From positions 2,728,001-2,792,000 of the forward strand of contig OZ241745.1 in the NCBI GenBank assembly GCA_965201115.1: 64,000 nt of DNA. Direction: 5' to 3'. Of this stretch, positions 41,521-49,919 are shown in pieces. Made by a program: the position numbers and the translations under genes. Positions within the stretch are counted from its first letter, which is position 1; every line of letters starts with the position of its first letter. The DNA comes from JANQOH01 sp965201115. Its GTDB lineage: Bacteria > Pseudomonadota > Alphaproteobacteria > UBA7887. The notes beneath the pieces were generated by a model. The model made no database searches. It was not told the DNA's origin and saw nothing but the letters and a program-made list of their open reading frames with translations.

Positions 41521-43137
41521 TTGCAACGCTACCGCATTGTCATCGTGATGGCGTTGTTCGGCTTGGCGCCGGTGGCCGCCACGCTCTATTTCGCGCTCAC
41601 GTTCTTCGTGCAGGAGCAGCCCGCGCCGCCGGTCGCCTCGACGCCGGCCTCGGCGCCCGCGGAGGCCGCGCCGCCGCCCCCGCCGCCGCCCCCGCCGAAA
41701 CAAAAGGTGTGGGCGGCCGCGCGCGCCCTGCCCATCGGCGCGTTGCTCGGCGGCGAAGACCTCGCCGAGCTGGAAATCGAGCCCGGCGACTACCGCGAGG
41801 ACCGGCATTTTCCCTTCGTGGACGAGGCCCAGGGGCCGCACGGCTACGCGATGCGCGCGGCGCTCGCGGCCGGCGCGCCGCTCGACCGCGCCTCGGTGGT
41901 GGGGCCGGGGCAAAGGGGCTTCCTGGCGGCGGCGCTCGCCCCCGGCAAGCGCGCGGTCACGGTCGAGGTAGGGGCGGCCACCGCCCACGCCGCGCTCATC
42001 GACCCCGGCGACCGGGTCGACGTTATCCTGACGGCCGCGCTCGGCGCCGCGGCATCGGAGTTCGCCGGCGACGCTTTCGCGCAGGGCGGCGCGCTGGCGC
42101 GCACCATCGTGGAAGACGTGCGCGTGGTCGCGGTGGACCGCCGCACGGCCCCGTCGGACGACCGAAGCGGCGAGCGGGCGGGGCTCGTCACGGCGACGCT
42201 GGAAGTGTCGCCGGAACAAGGCGACCGGCTCGTGCTCGGCGAGCGCGAGGGGCAGATTTCGCTCGCGGTGCGCCCGCTGGCCGTTGCGGCCGAGGCCGCG
42301 CCGCGCAGCCCGGTGACGCTGGTAAACCTGCTCCTGCCGCCGGCCCCCGAGGCGCCGCCCGTCGAAGCGCCGTCGCTGGTCGAGACATGGGCGGCCGCGC
42401 GGCCCCTGGAGGCGGGGATGCTGATCGGCGAGGACGACGTCGCCCAAATCCGGATCGACCTGGCGCTGTTCCGCGAAGACCGGCATTTCGTCGGCGGCGT
42501 GGGCGGCGAGGCGCCGCACGGCTACGCGGTGCGCGCGGCGCTGCCGACGGGCGCGCTTCTCGATCGCGCCGCGGTGGTGGCGCCCGGACGGCGGGGCTTT
42601 CTCGCCACGGTGCTCGCCCCCGACATGCGCGCCGTCACCGTTGCGGTGGGGCCGGCCACCGGCCACGCCGCACTGGTCGCGCCGGGCGACCGCGTCGACG
42701 TCATCCTTATCGCCACGCTCCCCGCGGCGGACGCGGCGGCCGGCGCCGGGGGGGCCGAGGGCGGCGCGCTGGCCCGCGCCATCGTGGAAGACGTGCGCGT
42801 CGTCGCGGTGGACCGGCGCACGGCGGAAGCGCCGCGCGAGGGCGGCGACAACGGCGCCGGCGGCGCGCCCGCCGCGATGGTCACCGCCACGCTGGAGGTG
42901 TCGCCCGAACAGGGCGACCGCCTGGCGCTGGCTTCGCACGAGGGGCAGATTTCGCTCGCGGTGCGGCCGCTGACGGCGGCGGCGTCCGGGCCGCGCCGCG
43001 CCGTCGCGCTCGGCAACCTGCTCCTGCCGCGGCGCCCCGAGGCGCCGCCGCCCGCCGCCCCGCCCCCGACCGAGGTGCGCGTGTTCCGCGGCAGCGAACC
43101 CCCCGGCACGCTGCAATTCGAGGAAGAGGCCGAATAG
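41521..43137 (+). CDS. cpaB: CpaB/RcpC pilus protein with duplicated core
   Basis: The 538-residue product has an N-terminal TM (MALFGLAPVAATLYFALTFF), a Pro-rich stretch, and then two copies of the SAF-RcpC unit: residues 60-280 and 287-500. Each has a KVWAAARALPIG-like start, the EDRHF segment, RGFLA..LAP..RAVTV, an IVEDVRVVAVDRRTA segment and a matching end. Normal CpaB has one such unit in about 270 residues. CpaB is periplasmic and stabilises the secretin. A TTG at 41521 has a perfectly spaced GGGAGG; an internal ATG at 41548 is possible. Confidence 0.9.
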   Translation: MQRYRIVIVMALFGLAPVAATLYFALTFFVQEQPAPPVASTPASAPAEAAPPPPPPPPPKQKVWAAARALPIGALLGGEDLAELEIEPGDYREDRHFPFVDEAQGPHGYAMRAALAAGAPLDRASVVGPGQRGFLAAALAPGKRAVTVEVGAATAHAALIDPGDRVDVILTAALGAAASEFAGDAFAQGGALARTIVEDVRVVAVDRRTAPSDDRSGERAGLVTATLEVSPEQGDRLVLGEREGQISLAVRPLAVAAEAAPRSPVTLVNLLLPPAPEAPPVEAPSLVETWAAARPLEAGMLIGEDDVAQIRIDLALFREDRHFVGGVGGEAPHGYAVRAALPTGALLDRAAVVAPGRRGFLATVLAPDMRAVTVAVGPATGHAALVAPGDRVDVILIATLPAADAAAGAGGAEGGALARAIVEDVRVVAVDRRTAEAPREGGDNGAGGAPAAMVTATLEVSPEQGDRLALASHEGQISLAVRPLTAAASGPRRAVALGNLLLPRRPEAPPPAAPPPTEVRVFRGSEPPGTLQFEEEAE

Positions 43138-43225
43138 CGGGCCCGGGCGGACTGCCCGGGACCGCCTTCGGCGGGGGTGGACTTCGGGGCCGGGGCCTGC
43201 TACGAATCCTGTCCCGCCGTTCGAT
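43138..43225. repeat. Degenerate REP-like fragment before tRNA-Lys
   Basis: GGGCCCGGGCGGACTGCCCGGG with CCGCC-ttc-GGCGG at about 43138-43180. It is related to class A but lacks the GTGCGGGCAGG half. Confidence 0.5.
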
Positions 43226-43301
<76 letters not shown>

Positions 43302-43414
43302 TCGAATCGCGCGAAAAATCGGGGACATGCGGAAGCCGCGCCGATTCCCGCCGCCGGCGCGGCGTGCTATCGTGGCGGCGGATCGCGAATCGGCTTGGGA
43401 GAGGGGCTTGCGGC

Positions 43415-44278
43415 ATGTTTCGGCTGGAACCGCTCGGCGGCCCGTTCGGGCGCGCCGTCCACGGCATCGACCTCGGCGGCGGCGTCGATGACAACACGTT
43501 CCGCGCCCTGAGCGCGGCGCTGTACGAGCACCGGCTGCTGGTGCTCAAGGGCCAGACCTGCGGCGAGGACGCCTACCTGGCCTTCGGCCGCAAATGGGGC
43601 GCGCCGATCCCGCATGTGCAGGACCGGGCGCGCATGCCGGGCTATCCGGAAATGCTCGAAGTCGGCAACGACACGCGGCGCGGGCGGGAAGACGACCTGG
43701 CGCGCAACAGCGCCGCCTTTTGGCACACCGACCAATCCTACGAGGCCGATGTGGCCACCGCCACCATGCTGTACGCCCGCAGGGTTCCCGATACCGGCGG
43801 CGAAACGCGCATCGCCGACCAAAAGGCGGCCTACGACGACCTGGACGCCGAGACGCGCGCGCGCATCGACGGGCTGCGCGCGATCCACTTCTACGGCGCA
43901 ACCTCGGGCCGCGACGGCGAGCGCGCGACGAAGCCGCTGACGGAAGCGCAGGCCGCGCGCGTGCCGCCGGTTCCGCACCGCCTCGTTCGCCGGCACACCG
44001 TCACCGGAGACAAGGCGCTCTACGCGGTGGCCGGAACGGCGTACAAGGTGGAGGGCCTGGACGACGCCGAGGGCGAAGCGCTGATCGCCGGCCTCAAGGC
44101 GCACGCGACGCAGGCGAAATACGTCTATGCGCATCGCTACGAAGTCGGCGATGTGGCGATCTGGGACACGCAGACGACCCTGCACAGCGCGACGCCCATC
44201 GGCCCGCCGACGCATCCCGGCGCCCAGCGGCTGCTGTGGCGCATCAGCGTGCGCGGCGCCCCGTCCATCTACATGTAG
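43415..44278 (+). CDS. TauD/TfdA-family Fe(II)/2-oxoglutarate dioxygenase
   Basis: The 287-residue enzyme has the HxD iron motif (AFWHTDQSY, near residue 106), the distal His (TLHSATPIG) and the 2-oxoglutarate Arg (QRLLWRISV). Family members oxidise taurine, 2,4-D, alpha-ketoglutarate-dependent sulfonates and other small acids; the substrate is not visible. ATG at 43415 preferred (GGGAGAGGGG upstream). It sits 47 nt before the NHL-repeat gene, possibly a two-gene unit. Confidence 0.9.
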   Translation: MFRLEPLGGPFGRAVHGIDLGGGVDDNTFRALSAALYEHRLLVLKGQTCGEDAYLAFGRKWGAPIPHVQDRARMPGYPEMLEVGNDTRRGREDDLARNSAAFWHTDQSYEADVATATMLYARRVPDTGGETRIADQKAAYDDLDAETRARIDGLRAIHFYGATSGRDGERATKPLTEAQAARVPPVPHRLVRRHTVTGDKALYAVAGTAYKVEGLDDAEGEALIAGLKAHATQAKYVYAHRYEVGDVAIWDTQTTLHSATPIGPPTHPGAQRLLWRISVRGAPSIYM

Positions 44279-44324
44279 GCCCGGGCGGCGAACGCACGTC
44301 CGACGGAAACCACGGGAGGCAGCG

Positions 44325-45323
44325 ATGGCCCGCGGCGCGCACAAGCTGGAATACGAGGTTCTGGAAGGCTGGGAACGACTGCCCGAAGGCTGGTCGTTCG
44401 TCGAGGTCGCCGGCGTCGCCGTCGATAGCCGCGACCGCGTCTATGTGTTCAACCGCGGCGACCATCCGGTGATCGTCTTCGACAAGGAGGGCAGGTTCCT
44501 CGACGCATGGGGCGAGGGCGTGTTCGCCAACGCCCACGGCATTTTCATCGACCGCAACGACCATGTGTATTGCGCCGACAACCACGACCACACGGTGCGC
44601 AAGTTCACGACCGGCGGCGAGCTGCTGATGACCCTCGGCGAGGCGGGCGCGGCGGCCGACACCGGTTTCGAGATCGGGAAGAGCCCGGTGCGGCGCGCCG
44701 GCGGCCCGTTCAACATGGTCACCAACGTCGCGGTGGCCGGCAACGGCGACATGTACATTTCCGACGGCTACGGCAATGCGCGCGTCCACCGCTATACCGC
44801 CGAGGGCAAACTCGTGAGCTCGTGGGGCGCGCCCGGCGGCGGGCCGGGCGAGTTCAACCTGCCGCACTCCATCGCCGTCGATCGGTCGGGCCGGGTGTTC
44901 GTCGCCGACCGCGAGAACTCGCGCATCCAGATTTTCAGCGGCGACGGCGAGCTGCTCGAAATCTGGGACTGGGTGAACCGGCCCGACGACCTGTTCATCG
45001 ACGAGAACGAAAACCTGTTTATCGCCGAGCTCGGCTGGGTGCTGCCGATGGACGGGCGGCCGCACTACAACCTCATGCAGGCGCCGCCGCTGGGCCACGC
45101 GCCCATCGCGCGGGTGACGATTTGCGATCTCGACGGCGCGGTACAGCGCCAAATCGGCGGCTGGAACCCGATTCTGCCCGGCAATTTCATCGCGCCGCAC
45201 GGCATCTGGGCCGATTCGCGCGGCGATATCTATGTCGGCGAGGTTATCAAGGCGGCGGGGGCGATCGAGCATTTCGCGCCGCTGGCGCCGCAGTCGTTCC
45301 AGAAGTTCGTCCGCTCGGGCTGA
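44325..45323 (+). CDS. NHL-repeat beta-propeller protein
   Basis: A 332-residue protein made of NHL repeats: VAGVAVDSRDRVYVFNRGDHPVIVFD, HGIFIDRNDHVYCADNHDHTVRKF, HSIAVDRSGRVFVADRENSRIQIF and APHGIWADSRGDIYVGEV. No signal peptide is seen. Such six-bladed propellers occur in the lyase domain of peptidyl-amidating enzymes and in lactonase-like proteins; here the role is unknown. A GGGAGG site precedes the ATG. Its position after a TauD dioxygenase suggests a shared catabolic task, by inference only. Confidence 0.88.
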   Translation: MARGAHKLEYEVLEGWERLPEGWSFVEVAGVAVDSRDRVYVFNRGDHPVIVFDKEGRFLDAWGEGVFANAHGIFIDRNDHVYCADNHDHTVRKFTTGGELLMTLGEAGAAADTGFEIGKSPVRRAGGPFNMVTNVAVAGNGDMYISDGYGNARVHRYTAEGKLVSSWGAPGGGPGEFNLPHSIAVDRSGRVFVADRENSRIQIFSGDGELLEIWDWVNRPDDLFIDENENLFIAELGWVLPMDGRPHYNLMQAPPLGHAPIARVTICDLDGAVQRQIGGWNPILPGNFIAPHGIWADSRGDIYVGEVIKAAGAIEHFAPLAPQSFQKFVRSG

Positions 45324-45331
45324 CGCGCGCA

Positions 45332-46558
45332 ATGCTCGAAGGCAAGCGCGTCCTGCTGATCGTCGCCGGCGGCGTCGCGGCCTACAAGAGCCTGGAGGTG
45401 GTGCGCCTGCTGCGCGCGCGCGGGGCCGCCGTGCGCTGCGTCGTGACCCGCGCCGCGGCGGAGTTCGTCGCGCCGCTGTCGTTCGCCGCGCTCAGCGGCA
45501 ACAAGGTCTATGGCGACCTGTTTTCGCTCACCGACGAAAGCGAGATGGGCCACATACGCCTCACGCGCGAGGCCGACGCGGTGGTCGCGGCGCCCGCCAC
45601 CGCCGATCTCATCGCGCGCATGGCGGGCGGGCGGGCGAACGACCTCGCCGCGGCCGCGCTGCTCGCTTCCGACAAGCCCGTTTTGGTCGCGCCGGCGATG
45701 AACGCGCGCATGTGGGCGCACCCCGCCGTCCGGCGCAACATGGCGCTGCTTGAAAGCGACGGCGCGCGCCGCGTCGGCCCCGCAGAGGGCGACCTGGCCT
45801 GCGGCGAGACCGGCCCCGGACGCATGGCCGAACCGGAGGAGATTATCGCCGCGATCGAGCGGCTTCTGCCCGCCGCCGGGCCGCTCGCGGGCGTGCGCGC
45901 GCTCGTCACCAGCGGCCCGACGCACGAGCCCATCGACCCGGTGCGCTATATCGCCAACCGCTCGTCGGGCAAGCAGGGGCACGCGATCGCGCGCGCGCTG
46001 TGCGACGGCGGCGCCGAGGTGACGCTGGCGATGGGGCCGACCGCCGAGCCCGCCCCGGCGCGCGCGAAAACCGTCCGGGCCGACACCGCCGAGCGCATGC
46101 TGGCGGCGTGCCGCGCGGCGCTGCCCGTCGACGTCGCGGTATGCGTCGCTGCGGTGGGAGACTGGCGCGCGGCGGCGCCGTCGGATCGCAAGCTCAAGCG
46201 CAACGGCGCCGCCGCGCGAAGCCTGGAGCTGGCCGCCAACCCCGACATTTTGGCGGCGCTGAGCGCGCCCGGCCGCCGCCGCCCCGCGCTGGTCGTGGGC
46301 TTCGCGGCGGAAACCGAAAACACGGTCGCCAACGCCGCCGCCAAGCGCGCCGCCAAGGGGTGCGACTGGATCGTGGCCAACGACGTCTCGGGCGGCGGCG
46401 TGTTCGGCGGAGACCGCAACCGCGTCCACGTCATCGACGCCGCGGGCGTCGAGACGTGGGAGAGCGCGACCAAGGCCGAGGTGGCGCGGCGGCTGGCGGC
46501 GCGCATCGCCGCCGCGCGCCCGGGCAGCGGGGCGCCGGCGATCCCGGCGGGCGGATAA
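45332..46558 (+). CDS. coaBC: Bifunctional phosphopantothenoylcysteine synthetase/decarboxylase
   Basis: The 408-residue enzyme performs two steps of coenzyme A synthesis. N-terminal flavoprotein decarboxylase: GGVAAYKSLEVVRLLR, PLSFAALSG, PAMNARMW and the substrate-recognition clamp LACGETGPGRM. C-terminal synthetase from about residue 190: VTSGPTHEPIDPVRYI, NRSSGKQG, and NDVSGGGVFGGD with the catalytic Asn. It starts 8 nt after the NHL gene stop. Confidence 0.96.
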   Translation: MLEGKRVLLIVAGGVAAYKSLEVVRLLRARGAAVRCVVTRAAAEFVAPLSFAALSGNKVYGDLFSLTDESEMGHIRLTREADAVVAAPATADLIARMAGGRANDLAAAALLASDKPVLVAPAMNARMWAHPAVRRNMALLESDGARRVGPAEGDLACGETGPGRMAEPEEIIAAIERLLPAAGPLAGVRALVTSGPTHEPIDPVRYIANRSSGKQGHAIARALCDGGAEVTLAMGPTAEPAPARAKTVRADTAERMLAACRAALPVDVAVCVAAVGDWRAAAPSDRKLKRNGAAARSLELAANPDILAALSAPGRRRPALVVGFAAETENTVANAAAKRAAKGCDWIVANDVSGGGVFGGDRNRVHVIDAAGVETWESATKAEVARRLAARIAAARPGSGAPAIPAGG

Positions 46559-46573
46559 CGGGAGCGCGGCGCC

Positions 46574-47536
46574 ATGAAGATCGTATCGGGCAACAGCAAC
46601 CGGCCGCTCGCCGAGGCGGTCGCGGAGTTCTGCGAGCTGCCGCTGGTGCATGCCAGCATCCGCCGCTTCTCCGATCAGGAAGTGTTCGTGGAAATCCACG
46701 AAAACGTCCGCGGCGAGGACATGTTCCTCGTGCAGTCCACCTCGTATCCGGCGAACGACAATCTGATGGAGCTGCTGGTGACGATCGACGCGCTGCGGCG
46801 CGCGTCGGCGCGGCGCATCACCGCGGTCGTCCCCTATTTCGGCTATGCGCGGCAGGACCGCAAGCCCGGCCCGCGCACGCCGATTTCCGCCAAGCTCGTC
46901 GCCAACCTGATCGACACGGCGGGCGCCGACCGGATGCTCACCATGGACCTGCACGCGGGGCAGATACAGGGGTTTTTCGACATCCCGGTCGATAACCTGT
47001 ATGCCGCGCCCGCGATGGTGGACGACATGTCGCGATACTACCGCGGCGACGGCGCGGTGGTGGTGTCGCCCGACGTCGGCGGGGTGATCCGCGCGCGCGC
47101 GCTGGCGCGGCAGATCGACGCCGGCCTCGCCATCGTGGACAAGAGGCGCGAGCGCGTCGGCATGTCGGAGGTCATGAATATCGTCGGCGACGTTGCCGGC
47201 CGGCGGTGTATAATCGTGGACGATATCGTCGATTCGGCGGGGACGCTGTGCAACGCCGCGGTCGCGCTCAAACGCGAAGGCGCAACCTCGGTCGACGCCT
47301 ACGTAACCCACGGCGTGCTTTCGGGCGCGGCGGTGGCGCGCGTGGCGTCGTCGGAACTCGGCCAGCTCGTCATTACCGACACGATCGAGGCGACGCAGGC
47401 GATGCGCGAGGCCGGCAAGCTGCGCGTGCTGTCGATCTCCGGCCTGCTCGGCGAGGCGATGCGGCGTATCAGCGAGGAGCGCTCGGTGTCGAGCCTGTTC
47501 GACCAGGCGGGCGCGCAAGCGGACAGGAGCGAATGA
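46574..47536 (+). CDS. prs: Ribose-phosphate pyrophosphokinase
   Basis: The 320-residue enzyme makes PRPP from ribose 5-phosphate and ATP. Signatures: SDQEVFVEIHENVRG, the flexible ATP loop VPYFGYARQDRK, DLHAGQIQGFFDIPVDNLYA, and the PRPP-binding loop IVDDIVDSAGTLCNAA. GAGCG lies upstream of the ATG. It leads into rplY with 4 nt between genes, the arrangement common in Proteobacteria. Confidence 0.97.
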   Translation: MKIVSGNSNRPLAEAVAEFCELPLVHASIRRFSDQEVFVEIHENVRGEDMFLVQSTSYPANDNLMELLVTIDALRRASARRITAVVPYFGYARQDRKPGPRTPISAKLVANLIDTAGADRMLTMDLHAGQIQGFFDIPVDNLYAAPAMVDDMSRYYRGDGAVVVSPDVGGVIRARALARQIDAGLAIVDKRRERVGMSEVMNIVGDVAGRRCIIVDDIVDSAGTLCNAAVALKREGATSVDAYVTHGVLSGAAVARVASSELGQLVITDTIEATQAMREAGKLRVLSISGLLGEAMRRISEERSVSSLFDQAGAQADRSE

Positions 47537-47540
47537 AACG

Positions 47541-48191
47541 ATGCCCGAAACGGTAACATTGAGCGCCGCCCCGCGCGCGGCGCGCGGCAAGGGCGGCGCG
47601 CGCGCGGAGCGCCGCGCGGGCCGCATTCCCGCCATCGTCTATGGCGGCGGCGCCGAGCCGATGGCGATCTCGGTCGACAGGCGCGAACTGTTGCGCGAAT
47701 ACGGACGCGGCGGCTTTTTCGCCCGGCCCTGCGAACTCGGCCTGGCCGGCGGCCCCGTCCGCGTGCTCGCCCGCGACGTGCAGCTGCATCCCGTCACCGA
47801 CACGCCGTTGCACGTAGATTTTCTGCGCCTCGCGGCCGGGCTGCGCATCGACGTCGAGGTGGCGGTGATCTTCGCGAACGAAGAGGAAGCCCCCGGGCTG
47901 CGCCGCGGCGGCGTGCTCAACATCGTGCGCCGCGCCGTGGCGCTCAACTGCCGCGCCGACGCGATACCGGAAGCGATTACCGTCGATCTCGCCGATCTCG
48001 AAATCGGCGATTCGGTGCATATCTCCAGCGTGCGGTTGCCCGACGGCGTCGCCCCGACCATTCGCGACCGCGATTTCACCATCGCCACCATCGCCGCGCC
48101 CACGGTGATAGCCACGCCGGCGGAGGCGGAAGAAGAAGCCGCGGAGGCGGAGGAGGAGGGCGAAACCGCAACCGGCGGCGAAAGCGCCTGA
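47541..48191 (+). CDS. rplY: Large ribosomal subunit protein L25 (CTC type)
   Basis: A 216-residue L25/CTC protein binding 5S rRNA. It shows GRIPAIVYGGGAEPMAISVD and the C-terminal TL5 domain (DVQLHPVTDTPLHVDFLRL, PEAITVDLADLEIGDSVHIS). Long-form members have an acidic tail; here the last 25 residues are Glu/Ala-rich. It sits between prs and pth, the usual order. Confidence 0.96.
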   Translation: MPETVTLSAAPRAARGKGGARAERRAGRIPAIVYGGGAEPMAISVDRRELLREYGRGGFFARPCELGLAGGPVRVLARDVQLHPVTDTPLHVDFLRLAAGLRIDVEVAVIFANEEEAPGLRRGGVLNIVRRAVALNCRADAIPEAITVDLADLEIGDSVHISSVRLPDGVAPTIRDRDFTIATIAAPTVIATPAEAEEEAAEAEEEGETATGGESA

Positions 48192-48203
48192 GCCGCGCCG
48201 TTC

Positions 48204-48800
48204 GTGCATCTCTTCGTCGGCCTGGGCAACCCCGGCGCGAAACATGCGCGCAACCGGCACAATGCCGGCTTCATGGCGCTCGACGCCATCGCGCAAGCCC
48301 ATGGGTTTCCGGCGTGGCGCAAGCGGTTCCGCGGCGCCGCGGCGCTGGGGCTTATCGACGGCGAACGCACGCTCGCGCTCAAGCCCGCGACCTATATGAA
48401 CCGGTCGGGCTTGGCCGTCGGCGAGGCCGCCCGCTTCTACAAGATCCCGCCGGCGCGCGTCGCGGTAATCCATGACGAGGTCGATCTCGCGCCGGGCCGG
48501 ATCCGCGTCAAAACCGGCGGCGGCAGCGCGGGGCACAACGGAATCGAGGATATCGACCGCCATTTCGGCAAGGCCTACCGCCGCCTGCGCATCGGCGTCG
48601 GCCACCCCGGAGACGCGCGGCAGGTTCCGTCTTTCGTGCTCCGCGACTTCGACGCCGCCGACCGCGCATGGCTCGACGAGCTGTTGCCGGCGATCGCCGA
48701 GGCGGCGCCGCTGCTGGCGCGCGGCGACGACGCGGGATTTACCAACCGCGTCGCGCTGTTGCGCGGCCGGGCCGCGCGCGGCGGCGGCGATGGGGTTTAG
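48204..48800 (+). CDS. pth: Peptidyl-tRNA hydrolase
   Basis: A 198-residue enzyme that frees tRNAs from dropped peptidyl-tRNA. LFVGLGNPGAKHARNRHNAGF holds the catalytic His (residue 20) and Asn; KPATYMNRSG and HDEVDLAPGRIR, GSAGHNGIEDI follow. The start is GTG at 48204. Its stop lies inside ychF (11-nt overlap). Confidence 0.96.
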   Translation: MHLFVGLGNPGAKHARNRHNAGFMALDAIAQAHGFPAWRKRFRGAAALGLIDGERTLALKPATYMNRSGLAVGEAARFYKIPPARVAVIHDEVDLAPGRIRVKTGGGSAGHNGIEDIDRHFGKAYRRLRIGVGHPGDARQVPSFVLRDFDAADRAWLDELLPAIAEAAPLLARGDDAGFTNRVALLRGRAARGGGDGV

Positions 48801-49890
48801 GTGCGGCATCGTCGGTTTGCCGAATGTCGGCAAATCGACGCTGTTCAACGCCTTGGCCGGCGCGGCGGCGGCGCGGGCCTCCAACTTTCCGTTCTGCACC
48901 ATCGATCCCAATATCGGGCGCATTCCCGTCCCCGACGCGCGGCTCGAGCGCGTGGCGCGCGCCGCCGCCTCCCCGCGCGTCGTTCCGGCGCAGCTCGATT
49001 TCGTGGACATAGCCGGGCTTGCCGAGGGCGCGAGCCGCGGCGAGGGGCTGGGCAACGCGTTTCTCGGACATATCCGCGAAGTGGACGCCATCGTCCACGT
49101 GTTGCGCTGCTTCGACGGCGAGGATGTAAGCCACGTCAACGGCCGCGTCGATCCGCTTTCCGACGCCGCCATCGTCGAGACCGAGCTCATGCTCGCCGAT
49201 CTGGAGAGCCTGGAGCGCCGCGCGCAAGGCTGGACGAAACGCGCGCGCGGCGGCGACCGCGAGGCGCGCGAGACGCTCGCGCTTGCGGAGCCCGCGCTGG
49301 CGTTGCTGCGCGAGGGCCGCCCCGCGCGCGAGGCGCGCGTCCCCGCCGAACGCGCCGCCGCCTGGCGCGCGCTGCGCCTGCTCACCGCCAAGCCTGTCTT
49401 GTATGCGGCGAACGTCGATGAGGATTCGGCGGCGGGCGGCAACGCGCCGGCGCGCGCCGTGGGCGCCATGGCCGCCGCGTCCGGGGCGCGCCATGTCGTC
49501 GTCGCGGCGGCCATCGAGGCCGAAATCGCCGCGCTCGCGGACCCGGGCGAGCGCGCGGAGTTCCTCGCCGGCCTGGGGCTGGAGCGGCCCGGCCTCGACC
49601 GGCTGATTCGCGAGGGCTACGCCTTGCTCGGCCTGATCGATTTCTTCACCGCCGGGCCGAAGGAAGCGCGCGCGTGGACGATTCCCGACGGAACGCCCGC
49701 GGCGGCGGCGGCGGGCGCGATTCACAGCGATTTCGCGCGCGGGTTCATTTGCGCCGAAACCATCGCCTGGGACCGCTTCGCGGCGCTCGGCGGCGAACAG
49801 GCCGCGCGCGCCGCAGGCGCCATCCGCCAGGAGGGCCGCGCCTACCGCGTGCGCGACGGCGACGTCATCCGCTTCCGCTTCAACGTGTAA
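48790..49890 (+). CDS. ychF: Redox-regulated ATPase YchF
   Basis: The 366-residue Obg-like P-loop protein binds ATP and the ribosome. G1 GLPNVGKST at residue 9, the G3 region DIAGLAEGASRGEGLGNAFL, the NKxE equivalent AANVDE, and a C-terminal TGS domain (FTAGPKEARAWTIP, GAIHSDFARGFICAETI). The ATG at 48790 overlaps pth by 11 nt, the normal pth-ychF pairing. It is convergent with guaA, 29 bp away. Confidence 0.96.
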   Translation: MGFRCGIVGLPNVGKSTLFNALAGAAAARASNFPFCTIDPNIGRIPVPDARLERVARAAASPRVVPAQLDFVDIAGLAEGASRGEGLGNAFLGHIREVDAIVHVLRCFDGEDVSHVNGRVDPLSDAAIVETELMLADLESLERRAQGWTKRARGGDREARETLALAEPALALLREGRPAREARVPAERAAAWRALRLLTAKPVLYAANVDEDSAAGGNAPARAVGAMAAASGARHVVVAAAIEAEIAALADPGERAEFLAGLGLERPGLDRLIREGYALLGLIDFFTAGPKEARAWTIPDGTPAAAAAGAIHSDFARGFICAETIAWDRFAALGGEQAARAAGAIRQEGRAYRVRDGDVIRFRFNV

Positions 49891-49919
49891 CGCCGCCCGC
49901 CCCGGAGGCGCGATTGAAA

